Source: Clostridia bacterium (GTDB lineage: Bacteria > Bacillota_A > Clostridia > Christensenellales > Aristaeellaceae). Taken from it: a DNA stretch of 13,695 nt. The stretch lies in contig JAFQIF010000047.1 in assembly GCA_017397695.1 (NCBI GenBank), forward strand, positions 1 through 13,695, in the 5' to 3' direction. Shown piece after piece: positions 1-5,673 of this stretch (its first letter is position 1; the number at the start of each line of letters is the position of its first letter). The position numbers and the translations under genes are program-made. Under the pieces are notes generated by a model that saw only the letters and a program-made list of their open reading frames with translations, did not search any database and was not told the origin of the DNA.

Positions 1-109
1 CGAGCATCCGGTCGAGATGGCCAAGGCGATCCGCATGATCGTGCATCACGGCGCGACCGACAAGGAAGCGTACGAGTTCTACCTCGACGCCACCAAGTCC
101 GGAAAGTGA
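1..109 (+). CDS. C-terminal fragment of an unidentified protein
   Basis: An open frame enters at base 2 and ends at TGA 107-109, giving 35 residues that begin EHPVEMAKAIRMIVHHG and end DATKSGK. The codons are strongly biased to preferred ones (GAC, TAC, TTC, AAG, ATC), as in a well-expressed cytoplasmic gene, and the peptide looks like an amphipathic helical C-terminus. I do not recognise the family from this short piece, and no catalytic motif is visible. It is the only gene upstream of the structured 122-463 block, which would form its 3' untranslated region if transcription continues. The rest of the gene lies to the left of the window. Confidence 0.65.
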   Translation, partial: EHPVEMAKAIRMIVHHGATDKEAYEFYLDATKSGK

Positions 110-121
110 TGGGGAACGTAT

Positions 122-226
122 GGGGACGCCAACCGGGGAACTCGCATAGTCGCGCAAGCGCTCCTTGCGATTCCCGACGTTCCGCTTGCCTGTTTTCGCC
201 ACTGGCGGCGGCAGGCTTCAGTCCCC
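122..226 (-). repeat. Structured tandem element, copy A
   Basis: This is one of two adjacent, diverged copies of a folded element. The ends pair: GGGGAC 122-127 with GTCCCC 221-226. A long stem pairs 136-146 with 166-175, with one bulged base. It encloses a conserved internal loop (TAGTC 147-151 opposite TCCT 162-165) capped by a GCGC/GCGC hairpin (152-155, 158-161). A second arm has CGCC-ACT-GGCG (197-207) enclosed by GCCTG 188-192 pairing with CAGGC 212-216. Read as RNA from the minus strand, the loops become AGGA/GACUA and A-rich GAAAAC, and the copy B mismatch becomes a G-U pair. That favours minus-strand transcription, but a bidirectional DNA repeat is also possible. No known riboswitch family was recognised. 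Confidence 0.6.
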
Positions 227-238
227 ATACCCCTGGCA

Positions 239-342
239 GGGACATTGATCCGGGAACCGCAATAGTCGCCTTTCAGGCTCCTTTGCAGTTCCGATTTCCA
301 CCTCGCTGTTTCGCCCACTGGGCGCGCCCGGTTCCAATCCCC
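239..342 (-). repeat. Structured tandem element, copy B
   Basis: This second copy of the 122-226 element starts 12 bases after it. The ends pair (239-247 with 335-342). The main stem is GGAACCGCAA 253-262 against TTGCAGTTCC 283-292. It encloses the same TAGTC (263-267) and TCCT (279-282) loop, but the capping hairpin is GCCT/AGGC (268-271, 275-278) where copy A has GCGC/GCGC. The second arm is CGCCC-ACT-GGGCG (312-324). Paired bases differ between copies while pairing is kept, and the loops are conserved in sequence; this is the signature of selection on structure. The one A-C mismatch on the plus strand is a G-U pair on the minus strand. Confidence 0.6.
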
Positions 343-354
343 TGCACCCATTAC

Positions 355-372
355 GCTGCGCTATCGCGCAGC
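355..372. other. Perfect 7-bp hairpin
   Basis: GCTGCGC 355-361 pairs perfectly with GCGCAGC 366-372 around a TATC loop (GATA on the minus strand). It lies between structured copy B and dispersed repeat R1. No U-tract follows on either strand, so it is not a canonical terminator. It may belong to the same structured block. Confidence 0.4.
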
Positions 373-395
373 TTAGGCTCAAGCATCTTTAATCT

Positions 396-463
396 GCCGC
401 GAAGCGAAGAAGGGGTCCGAGGACTGGTCCCCGGGCTGGGGTTGGGGGCAGCGGCCCCAACGT
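396..463 (+). repeat. Dispersed intergenic repeat, copy R1
   Basis: This is the first and most diverged of three same-orientation copies in the window (others at 11395-11461 and 13585-13652). It opens with the shared GCGAAGCGAAGAAGG core, then has an imperfect hairpin (417-424 with 427-434) and a second hairpin (GTTGGGG 441-447 with CCCCAAC 455-461), and ends in the shared CCCAACGT. In R1 the first hairpin has an A-C mismatch on the plus strand and a G-U pair on the minus strand. Confidence 0.7.
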
Positions 464-483
464 CTCTCAACGTAACTCAAACT

Positions 484-511
484 AAAAGGCTGCGTAATCC
501 GCAGCCTTTTT
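484..511 (+). terminator. Intrinsic terminator / possible attenuator before the AEC gene
   Basis: A-rich flank, stem GGCTGCG 488-494 with CGCAGCC 500-506, then five T. The flanking A and T tracts also pair, so it can act on both strands. It ends only about 19 bases before the ATG at 531, leaving no room for a promoter between them. It therefore either ends the upstream transcription unit or attenuates a transcript that enters the AEC gene. Confidence 0.75.
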
Positions 512-530
512 CCCAAAAGAGGCGATTACA

Positions 531-1463
531 ATGGTTACACAGATTCTTTCTATGGTTCTCCCGGTGCTGACAATGATCCTGCTGGGCAGGCTGTGCGCCG
601 CGCGCGGGATTCTCAACGACGAGCGCCACGCGGGCCTGAAGGCGATCATCGGCGATATCCTGCTGCCGGTGGTGCTGTTCAATGCGTTCTTTACCGCGCA
701 GTACGGCGGCAAGCTGCTGCTGGTGTTTGCGCTGGTGTTTTTAAGCTGCCTGGCTGCGCTGATCGCGGGCTTTGCGCTCAAGAAGTTCGTTCAGCCCTAC
801 GACCGGTATATGCCGCTGCTGATGACCAGCTTTGAGGGCGGCATGCTCGGCTATGCGCTCTATGCGCTCGTGGCGGGAAGCAGCCAGACGGCGACGTATG
901 CGATGGTCGACATCGGCCAGACGATGTTTGCCTATACCGTGTTCCTCGCTGCGCTCAAGAGCGCGGAGGGCGGCAGAATGTCGCCCAAGGCCATGGTATC
1001 CAATATGGTGCACAACAAGGCCTGCATCGGCATGACGCTGGGCATCGTGCTCGGCGCACTGGGCGTGCACAAGGCAATCGCGTCCACCAGCTTCGGCACT
1101 GTGCTCACGGAACTGATCAGCTTCATTACCGCGCCGACCTCCGCACTGATCCTGCTGGTGGTGGGCTATCAGCTCAATTTCTCCAAAAAGCTCATGAAGC
1201 CGGTTGTGATCACGCTGGCGCTGCGCACCGGCGTGATGCTGGCGGTATTCGGCCTGGTATCGGCGATTCTGTTTGCAATCATCCCGTATGATAAGCTGCT
1301 GATGCTCGCGCTGATGCTGCAGTATACGCTGCCTGCGCCGTTCATCATTCCGCTGTTTGCGGATCTGAAAGAGGACGGTGAATACGTCTCCACCGCGCTG
1401 TCCATGGGCACGCTGCTGAGCGTTGTGCTGTTTGTGTTTGTGGCGGCGTTCAGCCTGATGTAA
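531..1463 (+). CDS. AEC-family (auxin efflux carrier-type) permease
   Basis: A 310-residue integral membrane protein of the AEC family, whose bacterial members export or exchange organic acids such as malate and malonate; the substrate here cannot be told from sequence. About ten hydrophobic segments are visible, starting with residues 3-20 (LPVLTMILLGRLCAARGIL, typical of the family's first helix and following loop). A central hydrophilic stretch lies around residues 140-160, and the C-terminal half ends with the family-like LMLQYTLPAPFIIPLFA near 260-280. Length matches the usual 300-320. The start is supported by AGAGG (518-522) eight bases upstream. No promoter fits between the terminator at 484-511 and the start. 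fucU follows after 83 bases on the same strand, so the two may share a transcript. Confidence 0.88.
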   Translation: MVTQILSMVLPVLTMILLGRLCAARGILNDERHAGLKAIIGDILLPVVLFNAFFTAQYGGKLLLVFALVFLSCLAALIAGFALKKFVQPYDRYMPLLMTSFEGGMLGYALYALVAGSSQTATYAMVDIGQTMFAYTVFLAALKSAEGGRMSPKAMVSNMVHNKACIGMTLGIVLGALGVHKAIASTSFGTVLTELISFITAPTSALILLVVGYQLNFSKKLMKPVVITLALRTGVMLAVFGLVSAILFAIIPYDKLLMLALMLQYTLPAPFIIPLFADLKEDGEYVSTALSMGTLLSVVLFVFVAAFSLM

Positions 1464-1546
1464 GCGGCAGGCTGCGAAACAGGAATTTGGAATATCCGGC
1501 TTTCTGCCCGATGCAAGAAACATATGGATTGAAGGAGGACACCAAT

Positions 1547-1981
1547 ATGTTGAAGGGAATCTCTCCGATTTTGAGCCCGGAACTGCTGAGGATCATTGCG
1601 GAAATGGGTCATGGCGACGAACTGGTGATCGCGGACGGCAACTTCCCGGGCACGTCGATCGGAAAGCGCTGCGTGCGCTGCGATGGTCATGGCTGCGCTG
1701 AGGTGATGCGCGCAATCGTTGCGCTGTTCCCGCTGGATGACTTCGTGGAAGCTCCGCTGGCTGTGATGGAGGTGCCGGACGGCATGTTTGCGGGCAACAA
1801 GGCGCCGATCTGGAGAGAATTCCGCGAGGCGGCGGATACGGATATGCCGTCTGCGAAGTTTGATATGATGGAGCATGACGCATTCATCGAGCGGGCGAGG
1901 AACGCCTATGCCGTTGTGCAGACGGGCGAAACCGCGCTCTACGGCAATATCATCATCCGCAAGGGCGTCGTACGCGCCTGA
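1547..1981 (+). CDS. fucU: L-fucose mutarotase (FucU/RbsD family)
   Basis: The 144-residue protein interconverts the alpha and beta anomers of L-fucose (or a related sugar) in the cytoplasm, feeding the isomerase pathway. It closely follows known FucU: an N-terminal MLKGISPILSPELL, then EMGHGDE with the catalytic-region His22 and Asp24, and a C-terminal TGETALYGNIIIRKG with Tyr132-Gly-Asn, the pattern that separates FucU from RbsD. Length fits the ~140-residue family. I chose ATG 1547 over an in-frame ATG at 1487 because GAAGGAGG ends about 9 bases before it and homology begins exactly there. No fucose kinase, isomerase or aldolase gene is visible nearby, so this looks like an isolated accessory gene. 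It is followed by a strong hairpin at 2003-2029. Confidence 0.92.
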   Translation: MLKGISPILSPELLRIIAEMGHGDELVIADGNFPGTSIGKRCVRCDGHGCAEVMRAIVALFPLDDFVEAPLAVMEVPDGMFAGNKAPIWREFREAADTDMPSAKFDMMEHDAFIERARNAYAVVQTGETALYGNIIIRKGVVRA

Positions 1982-2002
1982 TAAAAGGAAATATACAGAA
2001 TT

Positions 2003-2029
2003 TCCCCCGGAGGGCGGCCCTTCGGGGGA
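2003..2029 (+). terminator. GC-rich hairpin after fucU, probable terminator
   Basis: An 11-bp stem, CCCCCGGAGGG against CCCTTCGGGGG with one G-U pair, closes on a 3-base loop. Only a short T run (ATTT) follows, so termination may be partial, allowing some read-through into the gene at 2053. Confidence 0.6.
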
Positions 2030-2052
2030 TTTGATCAAAGAGGTGTAAGAGA

Positions 2053-2763
2053 ATGTCTCTGCTCAGGAAGATCAGGCAGTGGATAAAGCGCGAGAACAAG
2101 CCGGATGATCCGATGATCCGCGGACGGTATGACGAGGATCTGCAGCGGTATATCGACGGGCATTACTTCGGCGATACGCTGGCGGCGCTGCCGGATATTG
2201 AGGACGCATGCGAAACGCGGCAGGTATACGATGGGTTTGATGGGGACTATCTGCCGTATGAGGAGGCGTCTGCTGATGGCTGGGGCGACGCTATGCCGGA
2301 AATGTGGGATGGATACGGCGAGGGGGAATCCATGTCCTGCGCTGCGCCGCAGCTGTATGCGCCAATTGAAGAAGCACCGGAGCCGAAAGCCGTATATTCG
2401 CTGGAGAGCATGCTGAGCGAGATGGACGAGAGCTTTGTGCAGATGGTGCTGCGCAAGATCGATGAAAAGGGCATGACCGACGCGCAGTGCTACAAAAAGG
2501 CGAACCTGGATCGCAAGCTCTTTTCCAAGATGCGCGGCGATATGCAGTATAAGCCGAGCAAGCGCACGGCGGTTGCCCTGGCGATTGCGCTGGAGCTGCC
2601 GCTGGAGGAAACGCGCGACCTGCTGCGCAAGGCAGGCTTCGCGCTTTCGCGAAGCTATAAGTTCGATGTGATCATCGAATACTTCATCGTCAACGGCATT
2701 TACGATATCTTCCGGATCAACGAATCGCTCTATTATTATGATCAAATGCTGCTGGGCGCGTAA
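2053..2763 (+). CDS. Hypothetical protein with C-terminal HTH-like domain
   Basis: This 236-residue cytoplasmic protein has no signal peptide. The N-terminal ~30 residues are basic and amphipathic ([10 protein letters not shown]). The middle (about 35-115) is acidic, rich in Asp, Glu, Tyr and Trp, and probably disordered. The C-terminal ~120 residues form a compact helical domain: [19 protein letters not shown], then [16 protein letters not shown] (148-163), which resembles an Xre-type helix-turn-helix, then an [19 protein letters not shown] segment. Tandem Xre-like and helical modules of this kind are familiar in Firmicutes proteins next to VWA or macro-domain genes, but I cannot assign a function. 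AGAGGTG lies about 7 bases before the ATG. The next gene is a VWA protein whose upstream inverted repeat could be its operator. Confidence 0.7.
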   Translation: MSLLRKIRQWIKRENKPDDPMIRGRYDEDLQRYIDGHYFGDTLAALPDIEDACETRQVYDGFDGDYLPYEEASADGWGDAMPEMWDGYGEGESMSCAAPQLYAPIEEAPEPKAVYSLESMLSEMDESFVQMVLRKIDEKGMTDAQCYKKANLDRKLFSKMRGDMQYKPSKRTAVALAIALELPLEETRDLLRKAGFALSRSYKFDVIIEYFIVNGIYDIFRINESLYYYDQMLLGA

Positions 2764-2812
2764 TACGTGAAAATGTCGCTTTTCAGGCGACCAATGAAAC
2801 AGAAAAATGCGA

Positions 2813-2857
2813 TATGATCCTCTTGTCAGGCAAACAAACCCAATGACAGGAGGATCA
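2813..2857 (+). promoter_or_regulatory. Long inverted repeat covering the ribosome binding site of the VWA gene
   Basis: GATCCTCTTGTCA (2816-2828) is the inverted complement of TGACAGGAGGATC (2844-2856), with a single G-U pair and a 15-base A/C-rich loop; T2815-A2857 extends it to 14 pairs. The 3' arm contains the whole Shine-Dalgarno AGGAGG (2848-2853), nine bases before ATG 2863. A transcript spanning both arms would hide the ribosome binding site. A TATGAT at 2813-2818 could be a -10 element overlapping the 5' arm, in which case transcripts would lack part of that arm and the palindrome would more likely be a protein operator. No good -35 was found. Confidence 0.6.
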
Positions 2858-2862
2858 ATCAT

Positions 2863-3504
2863 ATGAAAAAGAATCTGACGGAACTGGTTTTTATTCTCGA
2901 CCGCAGCGGATCGATGAGCGGCCTGGAGGCCGATACCATCGGCGGCTTCAACGCGATGATTGAGAAGCAGAAAAAGATGGACGGCGAAGCGTACGTGACT
3001 ACGGTGCTCTTTGATACCCACGTACAGACGCTACACGACCGGCTGAATGTGAAGAACGTGAAGCGGATGACAGGCAGAGAATACAGCCCGTGCGGCTGTA
3101 CCGCGCTGCTGGATGCCATCGGCAGTACGATCCGCCACATCGCAGACATTCATCGCTATGCCCGCGAAGAGGATGTGCCGGAGCATACGGTCTTTGTCAT
3201 CACGACGGACGGCATGGAAAACGCCAGCAAGCAGTATGAGGCCTGCGACGTCCGGCGGATGATTGAAAAGAAGAAGGAAGAAAGCGGATGGGAATTCCTG
3301 TTCCTCGGCGCGAACATCGACGCCGTGGAAACAGCGAGGAAAGTCGGCATCGGCGCGGATTTTGCGGTGAATTATCACAGCGATCCTATCGGCACGCGCC
3401 TGAACTACGATGTGGTCGGCGAGGCGCTGTGCAGCATCCGGGACGGCGAAGAGCTTGAAATGAGCTGGAAAGCGCCGATCGAAGAGGATTTTGCATCCAG
3501 ATAA
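2863..3504 (+). CDS. VWA-domain protein (TerY-like) with intact MIDAS
   Basis: The 213 residues make up a single von Willebrand factor A domain. The metal-ion-dependent adhesion site is complete: DRSGS (Asp13, Ser15, Ser17), Thr80 in CGCTALLDAIG, and Asp116 in TTDGMEN. There is no signal peptide or membrane segment, so it acts in the cytoplasm, where TerY-type proteins bridge protein partners through a divalent metal; the partner here is unknown. It begins directly after a strong AGGAGG that is buried in an inverted repeat. The preceding HTH-like gene suggests a regulator-effector pair. Two secreted-protein genes follow closely (42 and 33 bases), possibly in one operon. No tellurite-resistance ter genes are present. 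Confidence 0.85.
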   Translation: MKKNLTELVFILDRSGSMSGLEADTIGGFNAMIEKQKKMDGEAYVTTVLFDTHVQTLHDRLNVKNVKRMTGREYSPCGCTALLDAIGSTIRHIADIHRYAREEDVPEHTVFVITTDGMENASKQYEACDVRRMIEKKKEESGWEFLFLGANIDAVETARKVGIGADFAVNYHSDPIGTRLNYDVVGEALCSIRDGEELEMSWKAPIEEDFASR

Positions 3505-3546
3505 CAGAATGATAATATAAAGAGGAAAATAACGGAGGGAAAACAG

Positions 3547-4098
3547 ATGAAAAAGATGATGATGGTTCTGCTCGTGATGGCGATGCTCATTCCCTGCAGC
3601 GCGCTGGCGTATTACAGCCCCTATAGCGGCATGAGCACGGACTCGCCGAACACCATGACCGCCAGGCTCAATCAGCGCATGGCGACGCGCACCGGCCCCG
3701 GCACGCAGTACAGCGAGCCCGGTACGTTCTTCTCCGAGGGCGATAAGGTAAAGATTATCTCCTATACCACGGACGTCAACGGTGTGAAGTGGGTACAGGC
3801 GGAAATTAACGTGCGCGGCAAGCTGATGCGCGTATACACGGGCTTGAAGCGCTTCAGCGGTGTGGACACGGGCAGGCTGTGCCGTGAGGAGCGCATGAAT
3901 ATTGTTGCCACGCTCGATTCCGACATCACCCCGGCGTACGGTCCGGGCTGGGAATATGCCGAGTATGACTTCACCCTGCGCAAGGGCAGCCAGGTGATGG
4001 TGCTCGACTATGAGAGCGGCTACGACATGTGCGAGTTCTACGTGAATGGCAAGCTGTACCGCGCCTGGTTCCCGGATGCGGGACTGCTTTCCTGGTAA
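3547..4098 (+). CDS. Secreted protein with SH3-like domains
   Basis: The 183-residue protein begins with a Sec signal peptide (MKKMMMVLLVMAMLIPCSALA, cleaved near residue 21 after ALA). The mature part has two related beta-rich segments. The first (about 35-100) contains ATRTGPGTQYSEPGTF, the classic start of a bacterial SH3 domain, and KVKIISYTTDVNGVKWVQAE. The second (about 115-180) repeats the pattern with ATLDSDITPAYGPGWEYAEYDF and QVMVLDYESGYDMCEFYVNG. Such domains usually bind cell-wall peptides or other proteins. No catalytic domain and no lipobox or LPxTG anchor are present. GGAGGG lies eight bases before the start. The next gene also encodes a secreted protein, so both may work in the cell envelope. 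Confidence 0.75.
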   Translation: MKKMMMVLLVMAMLIPCSALAYYSPYSGMSTDSPNTMTARLNQRMATRTGPGTQYSEPGTFFSEGDKVKIISYTTDVNGVKWVQAEINVRGKLMRVYTGLKRFSGVDTGRLCREERMNIVATLDSDITPAYGPGWEYAEYDFTLRKGSQVMVLDYESGYDMCEFYVNGKLYRAWFPDAGLLSW

Positions 4099-4131
4099 GG
4101 CGATAAAAGCAGAATAAAAGAGGAAAAGCAA

Positions 4132-4749
4132 ATGAAGCATAGAGCGATACAAGCCGCAGCGGCGCTGTGCATGCTGCTGATCATCTGCATGCATACGGCG
4201 CCGGCTGGCGCATGGGGAAAATATCCGCAGTTTCCGGTGATTTTTACCATCGATGGCGAAGAGCATCTGTTTCCCTGTGAGCTGCAGGCCTTTCTGTTGG
4301 ATGGCTGGGAAATCTATCATGTACCGACCGGCGATTACATGGCGTCTTACGAACAGCTTCCGGGATACGCTGAACAGGAGCTGACCCTGAAAAGGGGAAT
4401 TGAGGAAATGGATGTTGTGATCCGCAACAATATCGGACACGATCTGGAGATCAGGGACTGCGATGTGATGGAGATCCGGATATCGGAGTATTCGTTTGCT
4501 TCATACATTGCGCCGGATATCGATATCTTCGGCATCCGCCCGGGCATGGAGCGCAGCAAGCTTCCCAAATGGCTCAGAACGCAGAAGGAATTTGTCAGCG
4601 ACGGCGTCCGGTATTCGGTGTTTTCCTCCTTTCCCGACAGCATGATGGCCATCCTCGACGGCGGATACGGCAATGGAGGCAGCATTTATTACTCATGCAG
4701 CGAGGACGGAAGAATCCAGTACTTCTGTATTGAAATCAATGAGCTCTGA
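4132..4749 (+). CDS. Secreted protein of unknown function
   Basis: The 205-residue protein starts with a Sec signal peptide: basic MKHR, a hydrophobic core AALCMLLIICM and a probable cleavage after PAGA near residue 27. I do not recognise the mature part. It has an IDGEEHLFPCELQAFLLDGW segment resembling the start of small secreted Firmicutes domains with a calcineurin-like or leucine-rich look, and a GIRPGMERSKLPKWL stretch (about 138-152) of the kind seen in repeated extracellular modules with a GxxxGMSxxEL pattern. Mature cysteines are few. It follows the SH3-like gene by 33 bases, with a plain AGAGG site, and ends at a strong bidirectional terminator facing the convergent TSCPD operon. 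Confidence 0.65.
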   Translation: MKHRAIQAAAALCMLLIICMHTAPAGAWGKYPQFPVIFTIDGEEHLFPCELQAFLLDGWEIYHVPTGDYMASYEQLPGYAEQELTLKRGIEEMDVVIRNNIGHDLEIRDCDVMEIRISEYSFASYIAPDIDIFGIRPGMERSKLPKWLRTQKEFVSDGVRYSVFSSFPDSMMAILDGGYGNGGSIYYSCSEDGRIQYFCIEINEL

Positions 4750-4765
4750 GAATAAAAGAGGCATA

Positions 4766-4801
4766 AAAAGATCCCGCGCCCGAAAAGGCGCGGGATCTTT
4801 T
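4766..4801. terminator. Bidirectional terminator between convergent genes
   Basis: AAAAGATCCCGCGCC (4766-4780) pairs perfectly with GGCGCGGGATCTTTT (4787-4801) around a CGAAAA loop. With A tracts on one side and T tracts on the other it works in both directions, ending the plus-strand gene at 4749 and the minus-strand FMN/TSCPD gene at 4843. Confidence 0.92.
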
Positions 4802-4842
4802 GCATGGTCTTTTGTATACCGGAAAGCGATGAAGATCACAGA

Positions 4843-5556
4843 TTAGTGAACGATGGTGCAGCCGTCGCACAGGGTGCCGGTGATCATGCCCTTGGCAGCG
4901 GTCAGAGCCTGAGCAACCTGATCCGGGCAGGAGTCGACGCCGGTGGCGCTGCCGGAGCACTGGATGCCGCCCAGACGCTCGATGCACTCGTCAACGGTCA
5001 GGCCCTTGCACAGCGCGCCGAAGGCGTCGGAGGTGCCGTGGCAGCCGCCGTAAACGCGGACGTCCCAAACGGTCATGTCCGGCTCATAGATCGCAAAGGC
5101 GATGTACTCGGAGCAGACATTGGCGGTGGTGTAGTTGAAGTAGTGGAAATCGTTCTTGAGCAGCATTTCCTTGATGCGCATGCAGGCCGGCAGGATGACG
5201 ACGGACTTGTCTTCCCAGCCCATGGCAGCCGGATCCAGGCCGGCCTTGGTCGCGGCGTCAGCCACAGCGGCGGTGAAGCCGACGGTGGTGTAGGTCGCGC
5301 CCGCAACGGTATCCACAGCCAGGGTCTGGCCTTCGATGATCTGCTTGGTCAGGGTCTCGATGGCAACGCCGCCGATTTCCGGGGTCTCGTCGTTGACGAT
5401 CATTTCGATGGCAGCGATCTTGCCGTCGGTAACGTCAACCTTCACCTGCAGGGGCTTGAAGCCCTCGCCGATACCCTCGAAGGTATCCGCAAAAGCAACG
5501 GCGGAGAACAGAACCAGCACCAGCGCCAGGCAGATGCTCATAATCTTCTTAGACAT
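4843..5556 (-). CDS. Exported FMN-binding / TSCPD fusion protein
   Basis: The 237-residue protein has a Sec signal peptide (1-23, ending SAVAFA-D). An FMN-binding domain follows (about 24-108): FEGIGEGFKPLQVKVDVTDGKI, the NDETPEIGG segment, then DTVAGATYTT (Asp82 to Thr91). Thr88 sits where ApbE attaches FMN covalently in this family. Residues about 140-225 form a TSCPD domain of the TIGR03905 type, with Cys148, Cys172, Cys200 and Cys210 (DSCPDQ). Extra cysteines are Cys183 and a C-terminal CDGC (230-233). A larger in-frame ORF starts upstream, but AAGGAG lies just before ATG 5556 and the signal peptide begins there. It follows the Tat-TSCPD gene by 117 bases on the same strand. TIGR03905 proteins are normally short and cytosolic, so export and fusion are unusual. 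The redox role is inferred. Confidence 0.85.
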   Translation of the reverse strand: MSKKIMSICLALVLVLFSAVAFADTFEGIGEGFKPLQVKVDVTDGKIAAIEMIVNDETPEIGGVAIETLTKQIIEGQTLAVDTVAGATYTTVGFTAAVADAATKAGLDPAAMGWEDKSVVILPACMRIKEMLLKNDFHYFNYTTANVCSEYIAFAIYEPDMTVWDVRVYGGCHGTSDAFGALCKGLTVDECIERLGGIQCSGSATGVDSCPDQVAQALTAAKGMITGTLCDGCTIVH

Positions 5557-5648
5557 AGCAGTAAATCTCCTTGCTTCGTATTGTTTCTTTCTGATATGAG
5601 TAGGAACAGAAATACGTGCTGCGAGCACTGATTAACGATAGGATGTTA

Positions 5649-5672
5649 AGCTTTCCCTATGTGGGAAGAGCT
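5649..5672 (-). other. Hairpin between the two TSCPD genes
   Basis: On the minus strand AGCTCTTCCC pairs with GGGAAAGCT, with one bulge, across an ACATA loop, starting at the stop codon of the upstream TSCPD gene. No U-tract follows, so it is more likely an mRNA processing or stabilising element than a terminator. It may set different levels for the two gene products. Confidence 0.4.
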
Positions 5673-5673
5673 A

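Noticed and set aside
122..342. Tandem elements as a CRISPR array
   Set aside because: There are only two diverged ~105-base copies, no short identical repeats with unique spacers, and no cas genes.
79..351. 90-residue minus-strand open frame across the structured tandem elements
   Set aside because: The two elements match as nucleotide structure but not in a common reading frame, no ribosome binding site precedes it, and its composition (Arg/Ser-rich) fits a non-coding repeat.
106..570. 154-residue plus-strand open frame over the same block
   Set aside because: It runs through hairpins, repeat R1 and a terminator, overlaps the AEC gene start, and has no ribosome binding site or protein-like pattern.
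1487..1546. N-terminal extension of FucU
   Set aside because: GGAGG sits directly before ATG 1547 and homology to FucU begins there.
2775..2791. Small hairpin GTCGC/GCGAC after the HTH-like gene as a terminator
   Set aside because: The stem is only five pairs with no T-tract; it is too weak to call.
2863..3504. VWA gene as part of a tellurite-resistance (ter) cluster
   Set aside because: No terD/terE/terC-like genes lie in the window; only the VWA fold is shared.
4804..5631. 275-residue plus-strand open frame opposite the FMN/TSCPD gene
   Set aside because: It is a mirror of the minus-strand gene, starts inside the terminator region, and shows Gly/Ala/Asp-rich shadow composition.
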